Below, one piece after another: positions 12,646-26,400 of a DNA stretch of 64,000 nucleotides. How positions within the stretch are numbered: the first letter of the stretch is position 1; every line of letters begins with the position of its first letter. The DNA is from Sophora flavescens (taxonomy: Eukaryota > Streptophyta > Magnoliopsida > Fabales > Fabaceae), in assembly GCA_030762895.1 (NCBI GenBank), contig CM061069.1:21157630-21221629 (forward strand). Direction: 5' to 3'. The notes beneath the pieces are model-generated. The model made no database searches and was not told the DNA's origin. It saw only the letters and a program-made list of their open reading frames with translations. Made by a program: the position numbers and the translations under genes.

Positions 12646-12757
12646 ATGAATATTCCTGAGAATCGGAAATGGATGTATCGTAGGTTGGATCGAATAAACG
12701 CCTTAGGGAAGAGTATATAGTTGGAGTGGGTGAGTTTATAGAGTTTGTTGTTAGCCA
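12646..12757 (+). pseudogene. CACTA-2 TNP2-like transposase, N-terminal piece
   Basis: ATG 12646 opens a frame reading MNIPENRKWMYRRLDRIN, the standard start of the Transpos_assoc domain, followed by a frame slip near 12710 and the GVGEFIEF-like block. The piece ends at CACTA-3 (12758) and continues at 23418-26460. The nested insertion thus separates the start codon and first zinc-ligand region from the catalytic core. Confidence 0.75.
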
Positions 12758-12769
12758 CACTACAAAGAT

Positions 12770-12975
12770 TAGACTTTAGATAGCGTTTCCGTATGCCTTT
12801 TAATAGCGTTTGTAACCGCTATCTATTCTACCGCTATTAAAACTCGTTAGCAAAGATAGCATTTAGGAATCAAGCTATTAATAGGTGACTTTAGATAGCG
12901 TTTCCTTATACAAACGCTTATCTAAAGTCCGACTTTATATAGCGTTTGTACAAGGAAACGCTATCTAAAGCCCCT
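12770..12975. repeat. Subterminal ATAGCGTTTCC repeats, left end of CACTA-3
   Basis: About ten copies of tagatagcgtttcc, taatagcgtttg and their inverses. Confidence 0.85.
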
Positions 12976-13696
12976 TTTTTTTTTTAATTTTATTTCTTAA
13001 CTTTAACATCCATTATTCCCGCATATTTACACAAAAAAACCACAATTGTTGCAATAACACAATTGTTCAAAATGTGTTCAAAATATAAGTGTTCAATGCA
13101 AAGACCGCATGTGTTTCGTGCAAAGAAACCAAGAACTATACAATCAAAGTGCAACACTCTATACAAAGAACTATATATATATATAACCAGATATAAGTAC
13201 ACCACTGCTTTCTAAAGTATTCAAATTCACACGAGTAAGACAAAATCAAAGTGCAGCAACTATACCAGATCTCAATCCTTAAGAACCCAAAATCGAAAAA
13301 CCAACATACATCTACAATTAATCTACATTTAAAGCTTCGCTTGTTTTTCATGAGACCAAGACAACACCAAAGTAATGTGTCGAAATGTGATCCAAAGACT
13401 CGTAGCATACATACTGCATTTCCACCACAAAGACTAACCTCGTTACATTGGGATACAAAGCAGACTAATTAGGTAAATACTACTGTAGCAAGAAACAGAA
13501 TTCAAATCAAGCATTAACAAAGTGTAACAAAAATAATAAGTTTGAACTTATTTTCTCCTAGCAATGCAGCACATCAACTCGAAGGCATGTACCAAGGAAA
13601 AACAAATACATAGATAGTTTGGGGGTTGATAAATATAAAGCATTATTCACATACCAATGAGTATTGCTGCAACTATCGTGGATCAATTTGACATAA

Positions 13697-16600
13697 TCAA
13701 ACGAACTTTTCAACAATATAGCGACACCACTCTTCCTTGACTTCGATAGTTGAGCAAAGGGAGTATGTGGAGCATTTGAAGTCGTGGAAGTACTCACGAC
13801 ATAAAAATTAAATAAATTAAGTTACAATTGCTAAAACATTTGAACAAATCACAGTTAAAAGCTAAGTAAACAACATACCGCCATTGGTATTTTAACTTGG
13901 TTCTGCAAGATAGTCTCCTTCATGAAACGCATGACATAGTACCCACAATCTGCCTCATTGGGTTGTCTTGGGCACTATTAAAAATAAAATAGTAAATCAA
14001 TATAGTTTTTTTATCTAATTGCGCATTAAGTTTTTGCAAATATACCTCGTATCTCAATCCATTTAATGTTGGTTGCCTTTAAACGCGGCACCTTAGCTCC
14101 GATATTTGCGCGATAAACTTGCAAACCACTAATCACAAAATCAAACAGACTTCATTAAGAAACATATTTTCAATCATCACAAACACACGCATGCTCACGT
14201 ATGGAACAGAATCATAGAAAATCAGAAATATAAAAACATGCTTACGTATCGAATGCATTCTTTAATTTCAGGCGATCCCTAGGATCAACATACAAGGGAT
14301 CCAGATAGTAAATAATCTCTTCAACAATATTTATCACGACAAAGACCCAATGATTCCTACAAAAATGTTGAGATAACAAATCCTAAGCACCTCAACTTTT
14401 ATGTAATTCATTATTGTGAATTAAGTCCTATAGGATAAGCGACTCACCCAACATTGCATGGCGCTAAAAACAAGGGCTGATATTGTCTTTCTTTAGTTGC
14501 AAACCTAGTCACCTAGATACGTTGTCCGTGGAATCCCTCCCGAAGTAGCCGTATGTATTTGTTTGGTGTGGGGACAAGAACAGAAACCTCCTCGTTATTT
14601 CCTTTGGAAGCAACAATTCTTCATACAAATACCTTCAATTAAAATATAAAAATGGATTACACCAATGACATACATCAATATTTAAATGGAAAGACTAAAA
14701 AATATTGTACACTTTAAACCTGATTTATTACCCGATATATGCGGAAATAACGGAGGCGGATACCCATTCATGATTTACAACTTCTCTCGATATTTTCAGT
14801 ATTGAGCATCTCAATGAAATGGTTGCCAAAAATATTTTGTTCCATCTCTACGTACAATTGGTCAAAGATTTTTCATATTCTTTCGTTCATGTATTTTAAG
14901 GAAATTCAAATATTCCGTAGAAGTTGTAGTTGAACCAGCTGTAGGTGGGTTGGCCTCGCAGTTGCCTCCTTTATTTTCCGGGGTTGTAATTGACTCCTTT
15001 GTATATCCGGACACTCCGCCCTTTGCCTTTAGCTTTTGGGGTGCCTGGAAATTTTGCATTTCAATATGCCGCTTAGTGATCAACTAATGTAATCCATATA
15101 TGCCGTATATGAAAAGGTGGAAAATGCAATTACATACCATATTAATTACAACCACGAGATCAATTGGCCATGCCACATAAGTACCTATTGCATCTCCTAC
15201 TCACATCACATCTGCATCAACGATAGGTACCGCAATGGCGCATCCCCTCGGTTGCAACATCAACTCCAACTTTCACATGGTTAAGGGGTACTGGTCCAAA
15301 GGTGCTGTAAACACCCGGCTCATTGTATACTTTACCCATAGCAACCATACGATAGTTTGGGGTCGATAAATATAGTCGACATGAGTTGACGCCCTAATCC
15401 AATGATAGATTAATAAGTCAGTGAATTAAGGCATCCAATTGAATGTATTTAATCGCGAATGCAATACTAGTAAAAAAAAAAAGGCATGCATTACCTCCGG
15501 AAGCCTCGCGGGCAGATGGTAGAGTGCAACTATCTTTGACGCTTGCTTGGGCTGTGAAATTAGCCTCGCCTCTCCTCATCATCCTTTTGTTTCAGCTTTT
15601 CTTCCAAAATGTTCAATCTATCGAGAGAGTTGAGACACCAATGTCTCCCACTTTTTCGCTTCCGAGTTATTTCTTGCACGACCTTCGGGTGGGAAGTAAT
15701 CTTTTGTGAGACGCCGAAACCCACACCCCCTAACACGCCTGTGGTTCTCTCGGCACACCTATGGCTTTGGCAAGAATATCCCGGCGACCAAAGTCTTCTA
15801 TCTCTCCCTCTACCGCAGATCGTGATGAGCCTCCTCCCGACACATAGTTATTGGTGAAATGCAAATGTTAAAATTATTATATATTATCATATGAAAATAA
15901 CAATTGATAATGTAATCGTTAGTCTACTAACACATTTATTCCACACGGTCCGCGTATTTTTGTTGTCAATTACACCCGCCTTGTTCTCGCGGGCTTTCCT
16001 CCACACAATATGGCGTTTAATTTTCTTAACTTCTGGCCCCGCCTCCCGTATCTCGTATATTGAGATAATATAAATTAACCAAACAGTTTAAAAGTCATAT
16101 TTACCACAAATGCAGTTAAATATATATATATACACATACCAATTCATCCTCAATGTCAAGCATACCCCTTACGTGATGCTTTGTAAGGGCATGCAGGATC
16201 TAACGCCTGCTATGCGATTTTCATTGCTTAATTTCTATTCAGACACATATAAGTAATATTAATACATGGTTAATGTCATATGTACGTATTGCTATAAAAT
16301 TATAAGGACTAACGTGATATTAAACATACCAGAATTGAGCATCTCCTCGTGCGTATTGCTATAAAATCGGTCCACTCATCCCTTGATATGTGTGGATATT
16401 TTGATGGAGGCTCCTCATTGATATTCTCGTTGGCATCTCTTAGAAATTTTTTGGTCAATCTAGTTCTGAATGCCCTATGTAGGTTACCAGCTTCCTGAAG
16501 TACAAATTTTTTCCGAGATTCATCAACATTAAAAGACATCTGCAAAACAATATAAACAACATGTCAAAGTAAGTATGTTTACATAGTTTACAATATAATT

Positions 16601-16956
16601 TATAAATTTTAACAATTACCTGTACATCAGCCCTTATGCTCTCTTTGAAACCATCCAAAGCTTCATCCTTCCAATTAGAACAAATAATTGGGACCGTTTG
16701 CCGAACAACGGCCCCAATGTAACTCTTCAATATTTTACCATTAGCACGAATAGGTTGGTCCAAAGAATTCCATTCAACCTAATAAAAATAATAAAGTAAT
16801 TAAATCTAGATATCAAACAACATTATGAAATCCTTAGATTAGTAAGTAAATTACATCAAATTTTTGTCCTTTACTCCGTGCGCGGATGACCGCCTTCATA
16901 ATCAGTTGGCCCACGTCTCGCCGCTTGGCATCACTAGAATTACTTGAAGATGCCAT
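13697..16956 (-). pseudogene. CACTA-3 second gene: En/Spm (TNP1-like) protein fused to a Ulp1-like C48 protease
   Basis: Multi-exon gene read by eye on the minus strand. It starts at ATG 16956 (MASSSNSSDAKRRDVGQL). Clear exons: 16956-16855; 16778-16620 (NSLDQPIRANGKILKSYIG); 16539-16330 (RTRLTKKFLRD); 16199-16140; and from 16051 (EIREAGPEVKKIK...VWRKARENKAG). These match the Transposase_24 (Ptta/En/Spm) family. The 15200-15395 stretch looks like the Transposase_23/TNP1 domain (NHVKVGVDVA...AWP). The C-terminal part is a C48 peptidase: about 14500-14633 (YLYEELLLPKEI, FLFLSP); exon 14356-14246 with His (NHWVFVV) and Asp (YYLDPLY); and exon 13974-13879 with Gln and Cys (RQPNEADCGYYVMRF). A final exon ends at TGA 13697-13699 after EVKEEW. 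Breaks near 15740 and 15240 suggest a decayed copy, but the protease core is well kept. C48 enzymes cleave SUMO-like modifiers; the role in the element is unknown. Confidence 0.75.
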
Positions 16957-17133
16957 TTACCTACAAAAATATTAGATACAAGTAAAACATCAATGGACAT
17001 TAATATAACATTAATTGATGCAAAATATAAAACAACTATGAATAACAAAATCAACACTAGCATTACCGGAAGATGCTAACTATAATATAAAAGGATCATA
17101 AAGTTCATTTAAACACAAACACTACATACATGT

Positions 17134-20100
17134 TTAAGTCAACCTTTTTCTTTTCTTCATTTGATTGAGATTTGTTTGTCCTTTATTAGTAAGAAATGGT
17201 GGATTGACCAAAAGCACCTCATAATGATCATCTCTCATATACATACCATCATCCCTAGTTGGATCAATCTCAAGTGATTGTAATGTCCCGACGAAAGGAT
17301 CATCTTCAATATCAACATCTCGATGGTCTTGATCATCAACATTAGTAATTATTTTGTTAGTCAAAAGAACAATGGACCTTTTCATATCAGCTGGATCAGT
17401 GACATAGAACACTTGTTGAGCTTGAGATGCTAATATAAAAGGCTCATCTTTATACCCCACCCTATTAAGATCCACCCGCATGAACCCCGACTCATCAATC
17501 AACACCGTTATTATTGTCAACCCACTTGCAACCAAACACACCAACCTTAAACTTTGTGTAATCCAACTCCCATATGTGTTCAATGACGCCAAGTATGACA
17601 TATTTGCATATATCGGGTTTCGTCTTTGGCACTTGAGATATGCATCGACTAAGCTACTAGAGTCACACCACTGTTTTGCATTGTACTCCTACCATCTTGT
17701 TCTTTTGTATAGAATGTGTACCCATTAATTTGATAACCGTGGTAAGAGAACACATGCAAACTTGGACCTTTGGCTAACCATCTCAATCTATTTGAAACTG
17801 AAGTATCATTTTCACCAACTCTGCATAAATGTGATCTCTTAGCCACGTTATAAAACAACGATTGTGTTCTCTAGTTAGCCAATTTTGATTCTTATTTGGA
17901 TACAAACTCTTAAGCATGTCCTTGTGTTTTTCAACATATGGCTCAACCTCATCGGCATTGTGCAGAACATATAAGTGTGCTTGCTCCCATTCTGTCCTTG
18001 TTATAGTCACTATTTCATTTCCAAGTAATTCCTTGCCCCATCATTCTCCATGTGTGACGAGACTTTGGCAGCCCTATAGATTCAGCAGATTGGATAGGTA
18101 TTCGGCATAGAATTCAACAACTTCTTCGACAATATACCGCTCAACAATACAACCTTCTGGTCGTGATCGGTTTTTCACATACCCTTTTAATATCTTCATA
18201 TAACGCTCAATCGGGTACATCCATCTCATATAAGCTGGCCCACACAGTTGTGTCTCTCTAACAAGGTGAATGGTTAGATGAACCATTATGTCAAAGAATG
18301 AAGGTGGAAAGTACATCTCAAGCTCGCATAAAGTCACAACAATTTCTCTTTGCAATGATGGCAACTTCCCGTGGTCAATCACTTTGCCGCAAATTGCCTT
18401 GAAGAAGAAACAGAGTTTAGTTAAGGCCCCCGCACTTTGTTAGGTAAAATAGACCGTATACCAATGGGTATCAACTGCTCCATGAGAACATGACAATCGT
18501 GGGACTTTAGACCTTTTAACTTGAGATCTTTCATCGATACGAGGTTCCTAATGTTTGAAGAGTACTCTTCCGAACCTTAACTCCTTCAAGAAACTTACAA
18601 AAAACAGTTTTTTTCTTTTCTAGATAGAGTGTGAGCAGCCTGAGGAAGATATGTACTTTTACCCTTCTTCGCTCGGTCCCAATTCTCTTCTTATTCCCAT
18701 ACTAACCAAGTCCAACCTTGCATTGATGCCATCTTTAGTCTTCCCCGGCACATTGAGTAACGTACCAATGACACTATCACGTATATTTTTTTCAACGTGC
18801 ATCACATCGAGGAAATGTCTTACATATAATGATTTCCAATATGGCAACTCAAAGAAAATCGACCTTTTCTTCCACCCTCTTGTGACAATATCTCTCGCAA
18901 AAGGTTTACCGAATTGGATATTCAAATCCTTTACCTTTTCAAAAAGTTGATCACCCGTCAAAGGTGAAGCCGCTCTACCTTCTTCCGAGTTCCCATTGAA
19001 CGCCTTTCTCCACCACCGGTAATGATGACTTGGATGCAAAAATCTACGATGCCCAAGAAAGACATTCTTCTTACAATGTTCTAACCGCATCCAACTGCAC
19101 CCTCTTCACATATAGGGCATGCACACCGACCCTGATGCTATATCCCTGACAGATTATCGTAGGCTGGAAAATCATTAATTGTGCCAAACAACATAGCTCT
19201 CAAATTGAAACTTTCTTCCTTATACCCATCATACACCTCCACACCTGTCTCCCACAGTTGTTTCAAGTCTTCAATCAAAGGTGTCAAATAGACGCCTATA
19301 TCAATTCCTGGTTGTTTGGGCCCAGAAATTAACATAGATAACATCATAAATTTGCGCTTCATGCATAGCCATGGGGATAGGTTATAAATCACCAAAATCA
19401 CAGGCCATGTACTGTGAGAGCTACTTTGAACACCATGCGGGTTAAATCCGTCAAGAGCCAATGCAAGTCGTAGGTTTCTTGAATCTTGCCCAAAATCGGG
19501 ATAATCATGATCAAATTTCTTCCATTGCGGAGAATCTGCCGGGTGCCGCAGACTTGCCATCTTTGATCCTTTCATCCTCATGCCATGTCAAGTGCTTTGA
19601 ATCTTCGTGAACTACGGTACATGCGCCTAAATCTGGGTATTATGGGAAAATACCACACAACCTTCTCTCGGATCTGATTCTTTCTTCTTATATCGTGAGG
19701 CATTACATTTAGGACACATCTGTAACGATGCATATTCATTCCGAAATAAAATGCAATCGTTAGGACAAGCATGTATCCTCTCGTAGCTCATGCCAATAGA
19801 GCGTAACATTTGTTTAGCCTCGTATGTCCGACTAGGAAGCACATTATCATCCGGCAACATGTCTTTCAATAGTGTGAGTAAGTCCGTAAAGCTCTTATCA
19901 CCCATCCGTTGCCCGATTTCAAGTTATACAACTTTAACATCACCGACAATCTTGTGAATTTAGTACATCCATCATACAATGGTTGCTCTGCATCACTTAC
20001 CAACCTCCCAAACATTTGTGGACAATCCCGAAGATCCTCTTCAACAAAGATTTGCAATGTCTTCAAAACGATCGCCCTCATAAGTATTTGTGTCGGTATC

Positions 20101-20377
20101 GTATGATGAATATCTCACACGATTCCTCATTTCACTAGACTCAGCTCTTGTCTCACCATGTTTTGTCCAACATGTATAACTTTGATCGATTCCATTACAC
20201 ACTAAATGTTCTTCCAAATCGGCTGCACTAACTCGCCTTGCATAACAACAATCTAAACAAGGACATATGATTGTATTAGGGTTTTTTCGCATGCCGAACT
20301 GCAATAATAATGATATCTTTCACCCCATCCTCATACTCCTTCGTTAAACGATTGGCGAACATCCATTTCCGATCCAT
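17134..20377 (-). pseudogene. CACTA-3 TNP2-like transposase, broken
   Basis: Starts at ATG 20377 (MDRKWMFANRLTKEY). It continues with the Transpos_assoc zinc region (CPCLDCCYARR, 20304-20041), a block with DNVLPSRTYEAK and HACPNDCILF (19905-19627), the Transposase_21 core (19581-19138, LALALDGFNPHG, MLSMLISGPKQPG, INDFPAY), the DVMHVEKNIRDSVIGTLLN block (18659-19090), DUF4218 (18382-18074, MYFPPSFFDIMVHL, WMYPIERYMK) and DUF4216 (17700-17134, ending at 17134). These pieces fall in several frames, with breaks near 20300, 20060, 19880, 19600, 19100, 18400-18650 and 18050. As written it is a pseudogene. It lies upstream of, and points the same way as, the protease-bearing gene. Confidence 0.85.
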
Positions 20378-23164
20378 GCTTTTCCGATCTACAAAAATAT
20401 TTATTAAACATATTTACTTTGAGTTTAGAGTGGTTGAGGTCTACATGCAATGTATACAGATTAAAGGAATGAAAGGCTGCAAACAAAACACATTGTCGCT
20501 GAGTATTGCTGAAGGAACCAGGGTCAGCTTGTTGATGAGTGTGATTCCACATCATCTTTGTCTATCATTTTGCATGCATTTTCATGTAGTTTAGGCATAT
20601 TTTTATTAGATTTTAGGTTAATTTTCCTTTGGAACGGGTAAGGCGGTTTTCGTGTGTTGTTTTGCAGATATCAAGGGTAAAATGCTCAAGATCAACCATG
20701 ATGAAGTTTGGATAAAGATAGGGCTTTAAAAGTGCAGAAAATGAGCCAAACAGAGTCCATCACGGCCTTTGGCCGTGATGCCCATCACGGCCATGATCGA
20801 GAAAAACTGAAAAAGAAGAAAGGTCAAGTCAAAGTCTGTCACGGCCGGCCGTGATATCCATCACGGCCGTGACCCAAAACCACCACAAGTCGAGCACATC
20901 ACGGCCCAGCCGTGCAATTCTTCACGGCCATAACAGAGGGGGCTCGCGACGCGAGCATAGGCTCGCCTCGAGAGACCGGAATTTCGCAGAGCAACCGTAA
21001 GCGGAGACCGTCACGGCCTGGCCGTGATATCCATCACGGCCGTGACCCAACACCACCAAATTCTGAGCACAGATCATTTAATTAAATGATATATTAAAGT
21101 AAAGGATCAACAAACTCAAGCAACAAAAACAAACATATGAACCCATTCTTCACATTCCGAAAAACATTGAAACAAAACAAAACAGGATACCAAAGAAGAT
21201 TAGGTTCAAAATGCATACAAATAATCCGTCAATCCATATTCATATTTTCAAATAATGATTGACACACAAACAAGTCACATTCCATTCAACCACAAACAAA
21301 CCGAAAATTAAAGTGCAATTAAAATAAAACCTTGAACACGGATCGTGAACTTGGATAAAAACACACTCCCACAAATATTAAGAATGTCCTAAAATAAAAT
21401 TTGTAAATGATAGAAAATCACCCGAACACGAGATCGTGAACTTGGAAGTGGGTTCCACTAAAGTCGCAAACTTGGAACCGGGTTCAACCGGAATGCGCCC
21501 GTGGATCGTGTCACAGCACTCGAGCCGAGTGTGAAGCTCTTAGTATGAGACTTAATCATATTTAAAAAGGGATACCACCAAACATGATATTGTCATGATG
21601 ATTAGGTGTTCCAAATGCACCAAGATAGAATTGCAATCACTCGTTTGCATCCAGAAATCCATAGAGGAGGAAAAAAAGGATGAAAACAAATATATGCAAA
21701 TAGAATACTTACAGCAAGAGGGACATACTCCATCATGTACCACCTATACTTGTCTGCTATTTGTTCTACATTTGACTTGCCATCTCCACATATGGAAAAA
21801 TAAAGAATATATCAAGCCTCATATGGAAGAACATATAGTAAGTTCCAAAAATGGGAATAACAATTCTTAACCGCAAACAAAGGTAGTCACATTATTAACT
21901 ACAATCTACTGCAAATTGCCACATCAATTGATCAAGAAAGGCTTCACTACGCCACAATCTTTCTAACATTCCCTATACTATTCCCCTGTCAGGGCATATA
22001 GAACTAAAATGGATCGACTAATTCTTGGCACATGCAGACCCTATATGATTAAAGCTAACTTCATCCCATTTTTAGTACACTACACTATGATTCTGTTATG
22101 TAATATATTGATATCACTAAGAGGTGCCATAGTGTGAGTGTTAGAATATCTATAAAACTGTTCAACCCTTTGTCACTTTCTCGGGTATTTTGATTGAGAC
22201 TATGATGCTTATTGAATCATTCATGACAACTTAACATTAAAACATAAAGCTAGTTCATGGGTACTCTTCACATTAACATATGCACACTTCTCTTTGTCAA
22301 GAAAACTTTTAATTAATTTGACTTCACACCCAAGAGAATTCCATCATATAGCTATAGAATGACAACAAACTGTAACACAACTTATTCATAATTCAAGAAA
22401 AGAGAAGGTTAATTTAGGAAAAAATAAATAAAGAAAGAGATACAGAAAGCAATAATATTTCAGCAAGGTTTAGTAATGACAATGGTTTAGTAATGCCCCA
22501 AATTTATGGCTGATCGGTGTGCTCCTTTTACGTAAAAAACAATCATATTTCAGCAATCAAAATGGCAAAATAATGTCAGGATGAGCAATCTGGTTGAGCA
22601 AGGTTTAGTAATGCCAATGGTTTAGTAATGCCACTGGTGTTCATCTTTGAGTATTTCCAACCACAACTTAAGGAAAGAATGGATACAAATGAGAAGTCAA
22701 ATTTGTAACTAGAAAAAAAAAAGGGTGAGAGATACAGAAGCTGGTCACCCATGTCAATCAAAAAATGTGTGTATCTTTGAATAGAAAGACCATGGTCAGA
22801 ATGTAGCCATAAGGACAAACCCCACTCTCACAAAATTGACTTGCTATCAAATGAGTAGCAAGGAAACAACCATATGTAGGAGCAAGGAAACTCACCTATG
22901 AAGAAGCAGGGGGAGAAGAGAGGCACAAGGTAGTGTGTTATGGAGAGCTTCCAAATAACAAAAATCACAATCTTTAAAGTCAACAACCTGCAAAACTAGC
23001 AAAACAATCCCGCGATGGCAACGATGTAGGGTTGGGAAGAAAGGTCCCACGATGGCAACGACAGTGAGTGGTTGAAAAGGGTTTCAAGTGGAGAAGTGGA
23101 ATGAAGCTGAGCAAGAAAAAAAGAGGAGGGAAGAAAGGTCCCGCGTTTAATTCATTATGTGTTC
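20378..23164. other. CACTA-3 leader region with a GC-rich motif block
   Basis: This is the 5' non-coding side of CACTA-3 (genes read leftward). No convincing gene was found; the frames at 20310-20594 and 21595-21870 lack domains. About 20590-21060 resembles an LTR fragment of the gypsy type seen at 38018-39461: a tgtgttgttttgcag phrase, a gcgacgcgag word and CACGGCC palindromes. A taatgccaatggtttag word repeats near 22470-22635. Confidence 0.4.
20757..21052. repeat. CACGGCCGTGAT palindromic motif cluster in CACTA-3
   Basis: Blocks at about 20757-20800, 20835-20875, 20895-20935 and 21008-21045 read tcacggcc-x-ggccgtgat-x-catcacggccgtga, interleaved with a gcgacgcgag word near 20947. The same combination occurs in the gypsy LTR at 38880-39200. 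Confidence 0.8.
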
Positions 23165-23405
23165 TCATTAGATAGCCCTTCATTTAGGAAACGCTATCTT
23201 AGGTATCACCTAAGATAGCGCTTCCGTGTGGAACCGCTATCTTTTCCTAAGTGGCACTTTTAATAGCGGTTCCACACGGAAACGCTATCTTAGGTGATAC
23301 CTAAGATAGCGTTTCCTAAAGGAAACGCTATTAAAAGTCCCCCCATCACTTTTAATAGCATTTCCACACGGAAATGCTATTAAAGGTGCGTTATTAAAAG
23401 TCTAA
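23165..23405. repeat. Subterminal ATAGCGTTTCC repeats, right end of CACTA-3
   Basis: Dense direct and inverted copies of aagatagcgtttcc and ggaaacgctattaaaag up to the terminal TAGTG. Confidence 0.85.
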
Positions 23406-23417
23406 TATGTTGTAGTG

Positions 23418-26400
23418 CCAGGAGAGATTTATACGATCAAGGCGGTGATCAATTGAGGTGTCCTTGCAAAAGATGCAAGTGTCAATCTTTCAAAAGCGTG
23501 GATGGAGTTGTAGCCGATCTTTATGAGAAGGGCTTCATGCCTGATTACTATTGGTGGAGTAACCATGGTGAGAAGTTGCCTGACTTAAACCCGATTGTGG
23601 CTGAAGGTTCGTACTATGGAAGTGGTGACGGGAGGGAAGAATTGAATCCATACGAGCAGATGATAATGGATCATGCTGGACCATCGGTTGGTGTTGTACT
23701 AGAAGAAGATGGGGGAGAAGATGGTGGAATGGGTTCCCAATACATAGAGGAGAATCCGAATCCCGAAGCTCAAAGATTCTATGATATGCTGAGTGTTGCA
23801 CGATCTCCATTGTGGGAAGGATGTCGGGAGTACACGGAGTTGTCGATGTGCATGGAATGGTTGAGTATCAATCTGACTACAATATGCAAGAAGGCTGTTT
23901 TAATCGCCTCACCAGGTCAGTGTCCAAGGCGTTGCCGAAGGCACCGGATGCCTACAAGTTTTTATCATGCTAAGAAGTCCGTGGAAAATTTGGGTCTGGG
24001 GTGTTTGAAAATTGATTGTTGCCCGAATGGATGTATGTTGTACTATAAGGATGATTCAGTGGAAAGCATAACATGTTATCGATTTTGTGGTGCGGATCGA
24101 TATAAGACAACCACTAGGATGGGCATTGAGAAGAAGAGGTCGCTAAAAAAGATGTGGTACTTTCCGCTCGTGCCAAGACTTACAAGATTGTACTCTTCGA
24201 TAGCCACTGCAGCTCACATGAGGTGGCATAGTGAGCATGAGAGGGAGCAAGATATCTTGTGTCATCCATCTGATGGAGAAGCTTGGAAGCATTTTGATAG
24301 GGTTCATATGGCATTTTCGCAGGACCCTCGCAATGTCCGATTGGGGTTATCTGCTGATGGATTTAATCCTTTTGGGCAGTCTGGAAAAGCATACTCTTGT
24401 TGGCCGGTTATCCTGACTCCGTACAATCTTCCCCCGGGGATGTGCATGAAGCGGGAGTTTATGTTCCTTACAGTCATAATTCCGGGTCAGTCTAATCCAA
24501 AAGGTAAGATTGATGTGTACTTGCAAATTACTGATAGATGAGTTGACAATGCTGTGGAATGATGGTGTGTTGACATATGACGTATCTTTGAGGCAGAATT
24601 TCATCATGAAAGCAGCTTTAATGTGGACGATCAACGACTTTCCTGCTTATGGGATGATGTCGGGTTGGATGACCGCGGGGAAGCTTGGATGCCCAATATG
24701 TATGGAGCGATCGAAGGCATTCACGCTTAAAAACAGTCGAAAGATCTCATATTTTGATTGTCATCGTCAATTCCTTCCAGAAGATCATCCTTATAGGCGG
24801 AACAAGAATGCATTCAAGAAGCGTTGTGCGGAGAGAACACCGCCTCCACCACGTTTGACTGGTCCTAATGTATGGCGCAGAGTACAGATCTTACCGCTCG
24901 TCCATGAAACCCAAGGAGAACATATTCTCGATGATGGCGTCAACCATAATTGGACAAAACAAGGTATATTTTGGAGGTTGCCGTATTGGAGGACGCAGCT
25001 ACTACTCCGTCACAACATTGATGTCATGCATACTGAGAGGAATGTGTTTTTGAATGTGTTTGACACTTGTGATGGACATCAAGGGGAGGACAAAGGATAC
25101 AAATAAAGCCCGATTGGACCTGGGCCGACATTTGTAATCGGAAGGAGCTTGAGTTGCGGGACGGTGGTCGTGGCGGACTTATCAAACCGAAGGCAAGTTA
25201 TACACTAAGCAAAGCATAGAAAGTGGCCTTCAGTAAGTGGGTTAAAGAACTAAAGTTACCGGATGGGTATGCTTCCAATCTGGGTAGATGTGTTGACATT
25301 AAGGAAGCAAAGTTACATGGAATGAAGAGTCATGATTGACACGTGTTCATGCAACGGTTGCTTCCAATTGCGTTCGACGCATTACCAAAGCAAATTTGGA
25401 ACCCACTTGTTGAGCTTAGCCACTTTTTTCAGGGGAGCTTACATCGACAACACTAAATGTGAATCAATTAAAGGATATGGAAGTCAAGATACCCGTTTTG
25501 TTATGTAAGTCGGAGCAAATCTTCCCCATGAGTTTATTTGATTCCATGGAACACCGCCGCTTCATCTACCTTACGAAGCAAGAGTTGGTGGCCCACCCAA
25601 TACCGCTGGATGTATCCATTTGAGAGGTAAACAACATCAACTATTTTACTTAATACATATGAAATTCACGAACACGAGAGCATAGTTTAGCTTTCCCTAA
25701 AACTAGTAATTATTTGTATGTATCCCTCTGTAATAGGTTCCTGCACTCCCTTAAACACAAAGTCAAGAACAAGGCACGAGTGGAGGGCCTAACAAATGGG
25801 TTATATCATGGAATACTTATATTTTAAATGGATGTAAATTTAACACAAAAACATGGAATGAAGGAATGCAGACGTGTAACTATGGTGTTTGTGTGCGAGC
25901 CACTGATGGCAATGTAGAGGATGATTTCTATGGGGTTCTAACTGACATCCTTGAACTCGATTATACCGGTTTCCCCGTGATGAAATTAGTTATCTTCAAG
26001 TGTGATTGGTTTGATCCTACTCTTGACGTAGGGACAAAAATAGATAAAAAAATATGGTATTGTTCAAGTTAGGCTGTCTCGAAGGTATAATAAGGCGTAC
26101 GACCCATTCATTTTTTCACAACAGGCAGAGTAGGTTTATTACTCGCCATATCCCGAAGGACATCATGGCTGGTTGGGTGTTATTAAGATAAAGGCTCGCA
26201 GTATAATTACTGATAATGTAATTAACCAGCCTGAAAAAGATGCTCCGTACCAAGATGATGAGTTTTCAAGACCCCACGTACCGTTGCAAATTACGCCGGA
26301 CATTATTGTTAATTCTCTGGCGGACATTTCCTGAAATGGGGAAGAAGTTGAAAGAGAGTTAATGGATCAATCCGAGTTGGACGCATCTAGCGAAGGTACA

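Larger units (their letters stand above)
12758..23417 (-). mobile_element. CACTA-3: CACTA transposon nested in the CACTA-2 transposase gene
   Basis: Starts CACTACAAAG at 12758, and its right end reads (reverse complement) CACTACAACATATTAGAC. CCA is duplicated (12755-12757 and 23418-23420). Subterminal words of the type ATAGCGTTTCC / GGAAACGCTAT fill both ends. Two genes lie on the minus strand: a TNP2-like transposase (17134-20377), then a second gene joining En/Spm domains with a Ulp1-like protease (13697-16956). The element therefore reads right to left relative to its host. Confidence 0.94.
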
